Shown piece after piece: positions 1-13,500 of a stretch of DNA of 64,000 bases (position 1 is its first letter; every line of letters begins with the position of its first letter). The translations under genes were made by a program, and so were the position numbers. The DNA is from Bemisia tabaci (taxonomy: Eukaryota; Arthropoda; Insecta; Hemiptera; Aleyrodidae). The notes beneath the pieces were generated by a model. That model was given only the letters and a program-made list of their open reading frames with translations. It did not search any database and was not told where the DNA came from. The DNA lies in the NCBI RefSeq assembly GCF_918797505.1, contig NC_092800.1, positions 7,900,631 to 7,964,630 on the forward strand, in the 5' to 3' direction.

Positions 1-169
1 ATTGTTGGATTCGCCTCTGAATTTGGGAGGCGGACAGTACCGAGTTACGGAGGGTATACACTCGATCGACATGAATCAATTGAAAAATAAAAACGCGAAC
101 TAATCGACGGAGTGCAGGGTTACTGGCCACCTGGTAAACCGAGATAATCAGGGGAGTCAAGGAATGTAT

Positions 170-290
170 GATGACCGGGAAAATTCAGAGAAGGGAATTT
201 GTGATGACCGGGGAAGGTCAGGGAATTTGTGATGACCGGAGAGGGTCAGGGAATGTGTGATGACCGGGAAAAGTCAGGGAATTTCTGACA
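170..290 (+). repeat. tandem repeat, about 28-33 bp unit, four copies
   Basis: Four units each start GATGACCGG and run to TCAGGGAATTTGT or a close variant; three are 28 bp and the first is 33 bp. They lie inside the family R element. Confidence 0.8.
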
Positions 291-449
291 CGTCTACTAA
301 TCATCAGAACATATCACTAGTCTTCCATCTGTTCACCTTCTCTAGTCATTTTTAAGGCTTCCCATCTTTTAACTAGTTACTGGATGCCTTTTTTCCCATA
401 ACCTGATCTCTATGAATGGAAACTTTGTTCTAAGTATAGCAAAAGCCGG

Positions 450-493
450 GTTTTTTTTTTTTTTTTTTTTTTTTTTTTGTTTTTTTTTTTTTT
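450..493 (+). repeat. poly-T tract
   Basis: About 43 T with a single G. It may be the tail of a retroposed sequence in minus orientation or a simple repeat; its length is unreliable in assemblies. Confidence 0.8.
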
Positions 494-1179
494 AATGGAA
501 CTTTTGTTTAAAAGGTCAGAGGAAGTCAGGGACTTGGACAATTTTTTGGTCAGGAAAAAGCAAAAATATTCAGGGAAAGACAGAGAATTTGAAGATGAAG
601 AATTATGACAACCCTGTCAGCGATCAACAAGTGTGAATAGATGCACAAACCCATGAGTTTAACGAAAAATCCGTGAACTGATCGACAAAGCCGTGAACCG
701 ATCGACAAACCCGAAAATCTGTCAAATTCTATCTATAGAATCGGTATCAACCGAGTCGGGGCGGATCGAATCGACAATTTAACAGTTTACCACATTTCAG
801 TCAAAAATATTCAGTTATGTTCATGCTTTTATTTTTCGATCGATTCATGTCGAGCAAATTGGCACCGGTAATTTAATCATTTTGTCGTTTGAATCGGTGC
901 CGATTCGTTTACGTCGATCGATTCCCGGTTTTATTTTTCGATCGATTCATGTCGATCGAATCCATACCCTCCGACTGTGCGGATAGAAAATTATGATATT
1001 ATATCAAATATCGCACACGTTTTTTGATGAAATTCGCCTTCGGCCTCGATAGCCGATCAAATTCCGAACCAGTTCCGCTCGAAGTAGAGCATTTAATGAC
1101 TGTAGGTCACTATGCAACATTACTCTTTGATCAAAATACCCCTTCAATTTTGAGCAAAGTGGAGTGCCACCATTCATCA

Positions 1180-1307
1180 TTTGGACGTATTTCTGCCCAA
1201 CGGAACTATGTGCATTGAGACATGAGCCCTCAGACCCATAAGAATATATGCGTAACAGGGCTCTCGTCATGATTCACATACTTCCGTTTGGCAGAAATAC
1301 GTCCAAA
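1180..1307. mobile_element. hairpin MITE, family D copy 1
   Basis: The sequence between TTTGGACGTATTTCT and AGAAATACGTCCAAA folds back over nearly its full 128 bp, with the inner arms reading GACATGAGCCCT and AGGGCTC. Other copies are at 23254-23382, 23926-24041 and 61883-62013. Confidence 0.75.
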
Positions 1308-1689
1308 TCTGCTAAGAACATTTCAGTCAAGTCCTCATTTTAAAAAAATTACCTAAGTAACGATTTCAGAGCTGCTGTCTTCCGATGTAACACTTGGACG
1401 AGACCGGTTCCCAAATTTGATCGTCGACTGTTGAGAAGTGCCAAACAGAATTGAGAGGCGCCTCTAACGTTATGATCAACAAGACATTTTATTCACCGAG
1501 ACATGTTTTCGATACTCTATTCACAATTTTTATCTATCGAAAAGAAAAGGTGCTTCTTATTAAAATAAGTATTACTTCAATGGTATTAAAAAAATATTGA
1601 TTGTACTCATAAACTGTTAAAAAACAATCATACCGCTCAAGTAGTTAAAAACAACACTTATCGAGCGAGATATATGAGCGTTTTGCGAC

Positions 1690-2020
1690 CAGGCAACTAT
1701 TCGTGCTCTTCGGCAGGTTTGTTGCCTATATCGCAAAATTGAAGGCGAATCATAAAGGGACGATGTCTATCAACAGCATCTTATGTCGTTCATTCACTCA
1801 TGCAAAGCCTATGAGCTTTTTTCAAATAGACAACTGCTGGTGCTCCTCTGTAGGTTTCTTGTCTGTTACGTTTTTGAAGGCAAAACTCGAGTAGATGATA
1901 TCTATCGACAGAGGCACACATGATTCATTGGATGGATCAAGCCTTATTAACTCAAAAAACAAGCAACTATACGTGTGCATTGGTAGGTTTATGTCATGCA
2001 CAACATTGAAGGCGAAGTTT
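1690..2020 (+). repeat. tandem repeat (family H), about 137 bp period, three units
   Basis: Related units start near 1692, 1830 and 1966. Each begins CAACTATTCGTG or a variant and runs through GGTAGGTTT to TTGAAGGCGAA about 50 bp later. Related units occur at 19679-19860 and 28805-28870. Confidence 0.55.
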
Positions 2021-2059
2021 AAGTATAGACGAAAGTGAATGAAGTTAGATATACGTATG

Positions 2060-3580
2060 CGTAGTAGAGGCAGCGAAATGCTTGTTTTGACGACAGGAAT
2101 ATATGTTTAAGAATGGAAGTCAGCGGAGGTATGGAATAATGTGTTAAACATATTTTTGCTTTACCAAAATGAAATCATCGACATAGTGTAATTCTTGTGT
2201 GGCACGACCGCACGAGGTATCGCTGCATTCAAATTTAAGGTAAGCCGTTTCTTTCTCTTCCCACTATGGTGTGTTACTTGACGTCAACTTAAGTGAAATC
2301 AATTTTTTAAGCTTTGTGAACCCTCATTGCCGTAAAGGGTAGTCTTCGCGTTAGTTCTCGGGAAAAAGTGCTTAAATGGTGTGCCCTGTTTTTAGGGCTG
2401 CGTCCGGTCTGAGTTTGTCAAGGTATATGGAATCCCAATCACTCAGCTTCCATGGGTGAGCTGCAAGTTGATTTTGCAAATACTGAATGCTTTCAAAAAT
2501 AGTTAGATTTACGGACGCAATTATCTATCTGCACATTCATAATTCAAAGAAACGGAAAATGTTGAAATTTGCGGGATATTTCACACGCTTTGGTCAAAAA
2601 ATACCTAGTCATATTTTCCATGTACTTGCCGTCTTATTTTACACAAGTAAAGAGATGAAACTAGGTAAGCACGGTAACTTTAAGATATCAAATAGCAAAA
2701 AATTTGGTAAAACTTGTGTCATCCACTAATTTTCTCCTAAACCTATTTCAAATTTCTCCTTGTGCAGTCATGTGCTTCGCCAGTTCAAGTTTAAAGATGT
2801 TTTTAAAAGCGACTCCTTAAAAGCAAAAAATTACTATGTGTCTCAATTTATAAAATGGATTGATCCAAAGCTTAAAGTTGATACGACTTTTAAAGTTGTC
2901 TCATTACTCCTGAGTCAAATCTTTCAAAAACAATTTGAATCGATAATGCCAGCTTATACTCTCTTCTTTCTTCTTCAAAATCCTCAGCATCACTCGGAGG
3001 AGAAAAGTTAAAAAGAAAAAAATAAATAAATAACTGTACCGAAAAAATCAAAAATATCGTTTTTCCTGAAAAATTTTAGGTTCGTCGATTTACCGTAACT
3101 GAATTCTCTTTGAAAACATAATGATGCGAGTCATTCTCTTCTATTCAGCTCGGAAGCGCTCAATCGATGGAGCAGTCTCCTGTAAAACGCCTTCAGATTT
3201 GAGGGATGCAACACGCAAGTCGCAACCAATACTTATTTTAATAAGCGTGTTGCGGTCAACCGCTAACAAGACGCATCAGTTCTTAGAAAGGAAAAGATCG
3301 TGAAGTAGGATCAGAACATAGTTACTGAATTACATCTTCATCGTTATAATTTGATGAAGAAAATGTTTAATAATTGGAAATCCTTCATTTAAAGCACAAA
3401 TAAAGAGACGAAAACGAACACCAAAAAATGTAATCCGAACACTGTAAGTAGCACGGTTGTAGAATAGTGCTGCGTTCACCGAGATGCGTTACATTACGGG
3501 AATAAAAGCCACAGAGAACAAACAAATAGAATTAGAGGCACTAAAGGTACTCTAAAGAGATCAATTCAAGACTGAGGTCG
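2060..3580. other. no supported gene
   Basis: AT-rich sequence with short chance open frames (for example 2487-2729, 2760-3011 and 3121-3303) that resemble no family I know and lack start or splice context. Confidence 0.5.
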
Positions 3581-3587
3581 GAGAGTT

Positions 3588-3825
3588 GAGGGGCTCGGAA
3601 GACAAGGCGCAGAAGTGCAGTTTTTGAAAAAATTGAGATACTAATGATTTCAAGTAACTCAATTCTTATTGCACATTCTGTGAAAAATTCGCTCCCAAAT
3701 TTCAATTTTTAGGCATCACAAACTCAGTTTGAATTTCCTTTCCAACATAAGGATCTATGCGTAATCACGAAACTTCTAACACGTATTTCTTGAAATGGCA
3801 AAAACTGCACTTGCTGCCCCTTAGT
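3588..3825. mobile_element. inverted-repeat element, family N copy 1
   Basis: Begins TTGAGGGGCTCGGAAGACAA and ends with an imperfect inverted version (GCACTTGCTGCCCC). A second copy is at 53030-53279, with both ends readable as GGCTTGGAGGACAAGGC and its complement. Confidence 0.5.
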
Positions 3826-4203
3826 TCTAGTAATTTTTAGTACTTGCTGACTTTGATTTCCCCACAGAATAGTTAGACACTATACTCTACCATCACGTTA
3901 CGTATAAATGAAAATGTGATTTTTATCTTTGTTTAATCAATGTTAACGCAAGTAGTGATAGGTATAGCATTTTTAAAAAAATCACGCTACTGATAACTAG
4001 ACTCCTGATCGATCAAATTGTATGAGCCCCAAGGAATAAAACCCTGAAAAATGAAAAAAAAAGGAAAATGGAAGATGAAAAAGATAAAAAAGATGAAAAT
4101 TTCCATTCCAAGTGTAATGAGCCCTCGAGGCAAGATGAAAAGCTCACAGAGTATTGAGTTGGAAAAAACTTTCAAAATCGGCGAAGAATTAGTTACAAAA
4201 TAG

Positions 4204-4209
4204 TTTATT
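4204..4209 (-). promoter_or_regulatory. candidate polyadenylation signal of the MARVEL gene
   Basis: AATAAA on the minus strand, about 300 nt after the stop codon. It was the first canonical hexamer I found downstream of the stop. Cleavage-site data are needed to confirm it. Confidence 0.35.
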
Positions 4210-4507
4210 GGTAGCTTACACATAGAAGTAGACAATTACAGGCTGTCATTTAAAAATAAATTAAAAAATATGTATTTAAGCTCAACAGGTAAGATTGGAC
4301 GATGCGGAACGAATGAAAATGTAAATGAAAATGAAAATGAAACGGCGACGATTAGAGGCGAGCGATGGTGGTGTATGGTGGATACATTGATTTCCTTGGG
4401 CACACAACATGAAAACATCGAGGTGAGGTCAAATGAAATAAATTAACAAATAAATAAGTAGACGATGAAAATGATGATGTGTACGGTCTTCTCAGGGTGG
4501 GCACATC

Positions 4508-4582
4508 TTATCCACCTCGGTATGATCGGTAGGCGAGCACAGAACTGACTAGATACAACGCTGTTAGAATCAACCCGAAGAT
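4508..4582 (-). CDS. MARVEL gene, last coding exon and stop
   Basis: A TTTTTGCAG acceptor is followed by 24 codons that complete helix 4 ([18 protein letters not shown]), the tail RSYRGG and a TAA stop at 4508-4510. The following 300 nt on the minus strand are a plausible 3' UTR. Confidence 0.86.
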   Translation of the reverse strand: MFGLILTALYLVSSVLAYRSYRGG

Positions 4583-7500
4583 CTGCAAAAAGAAACAGTC
4601 ACGTTAGGCTCATTTAAAAAAAAAAAGAAAAAATAGACTTTTAAATAGGGGAAAAACTTACAGTTCATTCATTTCTGAATCTTTTACGTCGAGCTTTGAG
4701 TTTTGGCGATAATAGTACGTAGACGTAAGGAATAGTACAAAACTAAGCACCATAGTAAATATTATCTGATACAAATTCCAGGTAAAATTTGGTGCACATA
4801 TGTATGTGTGTATATGTGTAGTACCTATAAGGGGAGAGTAAGGGCAGGTCGGTAATATGGAGGTTATGTCATGAAGCTTTTAGAGCCCAAGGGGGGGGGG
4901 GGGGCAGCAATAGCGTTAAAATTTATGTTCACAAAAACTAAGGTCTACTAGAGTCAAATTGAGCACCCAAATAATTTCAGCATATTTTACGATGACAGAA
5001 ATTTTTTCCCGGGTCGAACATTTTTCTTGAAAAGTTCACAAGTTCCGTGAAGGTAAAGGACCGATAATTTGCCGGACGGGTCTGGCCGATTTAACCCATG
5101 CTAGGTGTTTTTGACAGCGGGAAGTTTGAATTGAATGATTATAATGATGAGTTGATTTTTGAACTTTTTCATATGGTACTACATGAAATTTTAACGAGGA
5201 AATATGCCCTGGGGAAGTTTCTGTTTTACTATGTCTAGCGCGGTCCGTTGACAGTATATGTCGATGTATTGACATTGTCAACGATATCGTCATTGCGAGT
5301 TTATTTTGCACTCCGCGGCAATCGATATCACTCTAAGAAACCGCAAGGAAAGCTTTTTTGAAGAAAGAAATGAGAATGAGTATAAACCACCTGCACAAAC
5401 AAAAATGATGTCGCTTCTTTGTTGCTAAAAATGAGAAAAAAGGGAGTCACTGACCCTTCGGGACTACTGCCATGCTAAGAAAAAACGCCGTATAAACATT
5501 CGAGAGTTGCTTAATTTTCTCCAATGAAATGTTTATTTTTGAGGAGAGTCGTGAATATTTTTTCTGCAAATTTGCAGATAATTTACATCTAATTACGAAG
5601 AAAAATCTCTGAGAAATTGAACGAAAAATATTCACAAGTTTTTCTGATAATTCTTTTTTAATTGAAGGAAATTTGGCAACTGACGAAGGTTCGTACGGCG
5701 TACTTCCTTGGCACTGCAGTATACAAGACCTCTTATGCTCATTGCCACAAAATGTCCGTTCATGGTCGCTAAAAATAGTTGTTTTTCCCCCTAAAAAATC
5801 AACCCCTTGAGAGCCAATCAAAGGGAATTCACACTTGAATGATCCTCGTAGCTTTGTCCACACGGAATTCAAAACTTCGGTTACAAGAGTCAAACTATGG
5901 TTCATATGAAATACTGCTGTTATTGGTCGAGGCAACGGATATTCTCGGTCATATTAACCAAAATTCTGTTCAGATAAGTGAATGTTTGGTAAAGAATTGA
6001 GGCTTTTGTCAGGACCCTAAAAATTCGGTCATCTGAAACGGAGTGCGGTGTTATCACGGTCGAACACTTTGTTTGTCCAAATGAGAAACTTTCGTGTTCC
6101 ATATGGTTCGAATTGATTTTCTAATTTTAGTGCAAAAAGTTAGCCGGTTACATACTCGTAAAGTCAAATAAACTACATGGTTGACATTTTGGTGTTTGTT
6201 TACAATTAAAATCGTTTGGCCGCCGGTTGTCATTATAAATACTGTCATTTCCTAGACAAAATATCGTAACTACATCGCAGCGTTGCGCTGTGCAGTATCC
6301 ACTCATAAATTCTATTTCGTTGGAAATTTCTGACTGAATATTTCATTGATGTTCCTTCTGGTAACACTCAAATTAGCAATAATTTGGATAGGATTGACAC
6401 AGTGAATATTCATTATCTTTCTGTAAATGAATGAATTGTTTCAGGCAATTTTGCAACCTTGGAATGAAATTACGATCCTTCGTCTAATAAGAGAGATGAT
6501 AATTTACCGAATTTTAAAAAAGAACCATAAGTGTAAACTTACGGAGGCAACAAGGAAGGGTTGGTAGTAACCACCACCGAAGTTGGCTCGATTGACCTCA
6601 ACTAGGAACATGAGACACGCAATCAAGTAGAGTAAGAATGCTGCTCCGTGATAAATGAATTCCTGAAAAGATAAAAAATGACGTATTAAATCAAAGGCGG
6701 TAAATAAGATAAGTAGAAAATAAATTTAACTAAATTTTACAACAAGGAACTACCATTTTTTATTGATGCGCATGAATGCACTTATCGCATGGAGAAACTA
6801 GTTAATGGCATGTGTTGTTCCTTAAAAGCGTCAGAAATTGAAGGTCCTTCCTGCAAAATGTACTTAATCCAACTGAGGCACAATTACTGTCAAAATCGAA
6901 TTTAAAGTTAAACAAATTCGGGTAGCTTGTCCTTTCTTTTACTCGTATGTCCATTATTGCCCATGTGTTCTTTTCGCACGTACAAATACCGAGTGCGATT
7001 TTTTCAACACTTCTTTTCAAATCTGTGTGATTCCACAATTTTCTGAGAGCAACTAATTTCCTTTTTCAAAGACTACGTTTTTCTCTCTTGCCAAACTTGC
7101 GCGCTTAGTGAAAGCCATTTCATTAAATATGCAATTATGCGTATACATATATTATTTTACATTACTAAAGCATTATTGGCCAATGATGCTAAGGCACCGC
7201 TTTAAACTGAACTTATATATTACTGCTACTACCTTCTTGTTACAGCTTGTGTAAATTATTGTTCTTCTCGTTACAACTATATAATATGAGAAACTAATTT
7301 GTTTTAGTTTCATTTGCATGGCATAGAAAAAATATAAATATTTTTGACAATATTGGGGGAAACTTTTACTCTCATACACTGAAATTTTCCTGTTTCCAAG
7401 GCTGACTGTTGCAAGAAAACTGATGTAAAACACTTGTATATTACATTATTACATTCTCTTTTCCTTTAATTGCATGCTTTTTCATTCTGAAGAAACTTAT

Positions 7501-10500
7501 GACCAAATAAGTTTACGAATGAACCTTTCTGTTCCATTGTCATTGTTATCGTGTTCATGTGATTCAATCAGTGATCTCAAATATTTGCTCGCGTGTCTAG
7601 CTGCTTTGTGAAAGATTGGATTGCTTGAGTTAAGTTAACGATTCGTTGCTGTACGTTGGCTCCAATAAATTATTTAAATGGTTTCTAATCGGTAGGTTAT
7701 TTAACGTGATGTAAGCAAGCTTTTCCTATTTTTCTTGAGCAAACTTACGATATATCCTCAAGTGAAATGGTCTCTTGTCAAGCAGTGAGCAAATCATCAA
7801 ATGCAGCAGCATGCTTTTGATAGGCTATTTTAAGCATGCCTAATAAATGAGTTCTGAAAACTTAGTTCATGTACAGCTCCATGTCTGTAATAAATATCGA
7901 TGTTGCCATTTTGTCAGAGAGCTCATTGCAAAAAATGTCAGGGTTGAGGGTTGAAAGCCGAAATTACCGAGTAAAAACCCTCTCCGAACTACTTTCCCAT
8001 TATGAGTGGATGGCTCAGCACTGACCGGTTACCCTAACTATGAGACTGAGAAAAATTGAGCTCAGTTCCACAAATAAACAAATTTTTCTAGCAATTAAAG
8101 CGATGAGAAAAATACACGTTGCGTCGTGAGAACGATTTATTGATCATCCTAAGAAAAAATTTAATTTAGATCGAGAAAGTTGGAGGCGGCTAATAGACAT
8201 AACCCTCCGTGCGATGCGGTGTTGGTTCGGTGACTTGATCATTGACAATGGCTCGTACACTAACTTGTTTCAACATATTACAATTAATTAATATTTTCCA
8301 GCGGTTCCCCCTACTTTGAACTCACTACATAATACTAAATCATCATATATAATCAGAAATATTGTAATTACTAACAATGCATTTCATTCATTCACGCTTT
8401 CGCACAGTGTGTGAGTTGTGACGCTGATAATCGTGTTTTTCGAAGGACGGTACAGTGCCTCCGTTGATATTAGTTTAAGAAATCGTTTAGTTGACAGATT
8501 TACGTATTTCATTCTATTCTAGGAGCTCGAACCATAAAAAAATGATTAGATGACCAGCACGATTGACTAATTTACATCTTCAACCCCAGGGATAGATTCG
8601 TTCGGGGGTAAGGTGCACCCACAGCTTGAAGCCAGTGTCGAAGCTTGGTATGGTGGGTGCTAATTTTTTTTTGACTACCTGGAGGACCCAGTCTTTTTTC
8701 GCGTTGGATTTATCGACGTGGTAGGCCTGGATGAGTCCGGTTTCACTTACGTAGAGGGTTTTGGCGATGATAGAGGCCGTCGTGATGGAACACAGACAGG
8801 ACAGGAGGAGCAGCAAGCTCGCTATGAAGAATGTCGTCGCTATGCATAGGAAAAATAGGAGAGCTGAACTGAGGAAGGTGAAGGTGTATTTTTGGTCCTT
8901 GTAGTATACCAGGATCGCGATGATGATTCCGCCCAGGATCTGAAAACAAAAATCAGTGACAAATATTAGAAATCTAGCCTTTGAAATAACTTTAACATGA
9001 ACTTTTGGAAGTCATATACATCGATGGCTAAAGTGCGATACCACATACCCCCATTGCAGTGTTTCAAAATCTCCGCTGCTAGTTTATATTTCGAAGAGGA
9101 ACAAGTCAATTTTATGTTTGAAATGCATATCGATGGTGAAACTACAAAAATGCATATATCGGTTGCGGTGTTTGAAAATCTCCGCTCTTATTTTATTTTT
9201 TGAAAGGAAACCGAACCAACATCGTGGCTTGAAAGAGCCATGCACAAAAAGGGCCAAAAACGGCCCATTTTTGGGCCCTCGAAATTGGGGTCGAAGTGAG
9301 GTTTTTTTTCATCCTTAGGGTGACCCTTTACACATACTAAAATTTCAGATTGAGTATACGCACCGTTTTCGAGTTATGGGGGGGGGGGGGGCAAAGTCCC
9401 CGATTTTCACCCATTTTTGCAGGTGTTTTAATGTCGAACTCCGGCTGTTACGAGGTACCAGATCTAGATATTGAAGCGCGGTTTGCGGTGATTTGTTCTG
9501 CTATTCCTGTAGTATTTTTCCACATCTTTCACAAAGCCCCAAATGGTTTTTCGGGGGGCGGGGAGGGGGGCTTTATTCATACTATCATGACAGTTAGCGC
9601 ATCTTACTGACTTTACTTTGTTCTCTTCTCTCCACGCCGCGGTCACGATGGTATTTTCTGTTGGGGATTTTTCTTCTTCTTCACATTTTACCATTTTTCA
9701 TGTCCTCCCCCTCTTTTCCCTTTTTTACTCCCTCCCCCGCAATCCAAACACTTCCTTTCAAGTGCTTTCTTCCTGTAAGGCAGATATGACGGGGTCATAA
9801 ATGGGGGATTCTTTTCCTTTCATTGCGATTGATAAACTTTGACCCAACTTAATTCTCCCTTACAGGGCCCTCCTTACCCCTGTATTATCCCCTCCCCCCC
9901 TGCCCGCTCCACGCCGCGCTCCGCTCCGAAGTATATTGCTCCCTCCGCAGCAGAAATGACGATGTTTCTGGCAAATGATGTTTTACTTATGTTTAGGTAC
10001 TGAAATACTGAATACATGGGAGCCACCCTCCTACTCTTCTCCATTATTCCCCCTCTTCTTCCTCTTTCCCTTCCCCTCTTGTTTGTCCCTCTTTTGCCTT
10101 GTTCTCTTTACTTTTCACTTTTCTTCTACTTTTTACTACTTTTTTGTGGGAGTAATATGGTCGAGCGAAGAGAAAGTGGAAGAGAATGCACCTAGGAAAG
10201 AATAAATCAAACATAGAAGTGGAAAGAGAAACGTGAAAATTATGAATAAGAAACAATTCTTCACAGGAAAAATCGTCATTTCTGCTGCGGAGGGTGCAAA
10301 ATACTTCAAGTAAAGTGGAGCGGGTAGGGGGGGGGGGATAATACAGGGGTAAGGAGGGCCCTGTAAGGGAGAATTAAGTTGGGTCAAAGTTTATCAATCG
10401 CAATGAAAGGAAAAGAATCCCCCATTTATGACCCCGTCATATATGCCTTACAGGAAGAAAGCACTTGAGAGGAAGTGTTTGGATTGCGGGGGAGGGAGTA

Positions 10501-13500
10501 AAAAAGGGAAAAGAGGGGGAGGACATGAAAAATGGTAAAATGTGAAGAAGAAGAAAAATCCCCAACAGAAAATACCATCGTGACCGCGGCGTGGAGAGAA
10601 GAGAACAAAGTAAAGTCAGTAAGATGCGCTAACTGTCATGATAGTATGAATAAAGCCCCCCTCCCCGCCCCCCGAAAAACCATTTGGGGCTTTGTGAAAG
10701 ATGTGGAAAAATACTACAGGAATAGCAGAACAAATCACCGCAAACCGCGCTTCAATATCTAGATCTGGTACCTCGTAACAGCCGGAGTTCGACATTAAAA
10801 CACCTGCAAAAATGGGTGAAAATCGGGGACTTTGCCCCCCCCCCCCCCATAACTCGAAAACGGTGCGTATACTCAATCTGAAATTTTAGTATGTGTAAAG
10901 GGTCACCCTAAGGATGAAAAAAAACCTCACTTCGACCCCAATTTCGAGGGCCCAAAAATGGGCCACTTTGTGCATGGCTCTTTTCACAGAATATTCTTCA
11001 CATAGAGAAGAAAAATATCCGAAGTGCTCAATAAACGATCTTAAGTGGTTTTACATATGAAAAATAAAGTATGACAGGAAGTCTGCAACGCCGGAAACCG
11101 ATATACGCATTTCTGCAGTTTCACCATTGATATACTCTACTAACAGAGAAGAAAATTCGAAAAAAATTTGAAAAAAATACGTTGCTTAGTTCTCCGAAGA
11201 AACAAGAAATGTATGACTAGAAGTCTACAACGTTAAAAACGGTGATACTTGATTTCGCACTTTAGCCATTGATGTCAAATTTTGAGCGTTTTGTTGCGCG
11301 TACACCTCGCTGCAGCACAATAAAAGAACAAAATGTAAAAAAAAAATTAAAGTGCTTTGGATATTATTAAATTTGACACGGAACCACCAATATTTTAAAA
11401 ACACACATTATATTATTATTCTTCTTTAATAAATTCATACATATTTTTTTACCATCATTTTTTTCAAATGAGAATAATCAATGCAGAGTGTGCTAACATT
11501 TCAAAATCATGCGTTAAAAAACGCTAAATATTAAAGCCTAACAGAGCGGAGCGGCGTGCTGCCAGCGCGAGAGGCTCACTGGCGCCTACAAACCTAAGTG
11601 GATACTTCTCGCATGGCACACTGCTTGAAGTATCCACTTAGGTTTGTAGGCGCCAATGCGCGTTTCGAGCTGGCCGCCCGCCCGCCGTACGGTGGCGCCT
11701 GAAACAACTATTTCACAACAGAGGTGTTGCACAGTATTATACGAAATTGAACGTATTAAGAATGATAGACATCCTTTAAAAGTACAGATCTTTCCTCGCA
11801 AAATAAATCAAGATACTTATCGTACACAAGAAAAATCTAAGAGCTTTTAGCTGAGGCAAATATAGAGGTTTATCCGGTTCAGGTATAACAAGGTGCTTAT
11901 TTCTTGAAAGATAATTAAGTCCTGTTACACCAAAGAGGTGTAGAGAGTTTCAGTGAATTTGTCTCATGGAATTGACGCTCCCCCATTTTTACCAAAACTC
12001 TCAACTATATATTATTCTCCGTTGGACCAAACAGACAAAACAAAAAAACAAGCAAACCCTCATTCTTCCAAGACATCATACATTTTCATCCAAAAACGTC
12101 GTGAGCAATTGTCGTTTGTATTTACATTAACTTTGGGTCTCAACTGGCACGTGGACCAAAACTCCTGTGCCGAAAAAACGCGTGGACGTAAATTACTGGA
12201 AAAAACAGGTGCGCGGACAAAAAATCGTTGACAAAATGTCCTATAACCAAAAAAATATGACTGAATAACATATGGGGATAGTCTATAATAAAAGATATAT
12301 TTGATCAAATACAACTCAGTTCTGCGGGCTGATCGTTGAAATTGATTGGCAAAGCTATAGACAAAGAAGACAAACAGAAATGGTAGGGATCCTATTGGTG
12401 GAAACGGATAGTCGCGATGATAAGAGAGGTAATTACTAGACTAACTAACGGCAACCTACGGGAGACCCTTACTGTCTACCTTCGTCTATAGCAACCAATT
12501 GTTTCAACCATTAGAATCGCTCAATTTTTCCCTTGTCTTTTTTGTCCATGGCTTTGTCTATCAATTTCAAATATCAGTCGCCGGTGACAGTTATAGGATC
12601 TACGGGATTCTGAATGGTCATCAAACGATTGCTGTGATGGGCGTTAGCAGTCCGGTTCCTCGCAAGCTACGAAAATTGCCTGCTGCTTAAATGAAGGCGT
12701 TTCATGCCTCAGAAAATTCCGAGCGACTTCATCAATCAAACAGGACAACCAAGCATGCCTCGTGAATGATGAATGAGCTCGGATTGAATGCGTGCTTTTT
12801 GTGAATTCTATTTGTCATTCTAATAAAGGTAATACAGCAATTGGACCGTTCTTGCTCATTCAGAGTGATTGCTTAATATGCAAGAGATTAGCTTTTGTAG
12901 ACTTTGTATAAAAGCTCGTCATAAATAATGACACTACCGCCAAAAACTCGTGAGCTCTGAAACCCTACTCAGACAGGAGACCCAAGACTCATGAATTTTG
13001 GGCTTATCCCATTATTTATTGGTGTTCTGTGTGAGTTGAAGTGAGATGTTGCGTGAGAGTTTCGGGGTCATTAGCTCATACCTGTGTTGCCAATTTATCT
13101 GTCATTTTTGCTTGTATGCCTACCTTCAAAATTTGTTTAAGATATTTAAGATACTATACAGCCGGGCTAAGGGAAAACGTCGTATGAGCCTTCAGGCGTC
13201 GCCAAATTCCCTTCGATAAAAACCGAATTTACAGGGAAAATTGTGAATATTTTTTTCCAAAATTTTTAGACAATTTCGTACGCTATTTAATCTAAAATAT
13301 CTGAAAATTTCAAGGAAAAGTGTGCATAGATGTTGTCAAAAATGCATCTTTTATCGAGGAAAATTTGGCAACTCTCGAATGTTCTTACGGCGTACTTCCT
13401 TGGCACTTGAGTATTCACGCAGGCTCATCGCACGCAATTACTCTGCTGTACTAAAGAAAAACGAAATTCGAACGTTGCCAAATTCCCCCGGTAATATATT

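Larger units (their letters stand above)
49..972. mobile_element. inverted-repeat element with GGAGGGTATA termini (family R)
   Basis: The left end (GGAGGGTATACACTCGATCG) and the right end (its near reverse complement, ending ATACCCTCC at 972) frame about 920 bp with no coding capacity. The ends are made of repeated GATCGATTCATG-type words, which also recur near 640-960. A similar word-rich block lies at 51,490-51,870. Confidence 0.6.

Noticed and set aside
5447..5935. 162-codon minus-strand frame in MARVEL intron 3
   Set aside because: Largely made of a family A MITE (5466-5720).
9350..10876. Pairs of identical 60-86 codon frames on opposite strands
   Set aside because: Consequence of the inverted repeat, not conserved proteins.
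11953..12231. 92-codon frame conserved in two places (also 48304-48584)
   Set aside because: Both lie in element S copies; the similarity is nucleotide-level and the peptide has no recognisable domain.
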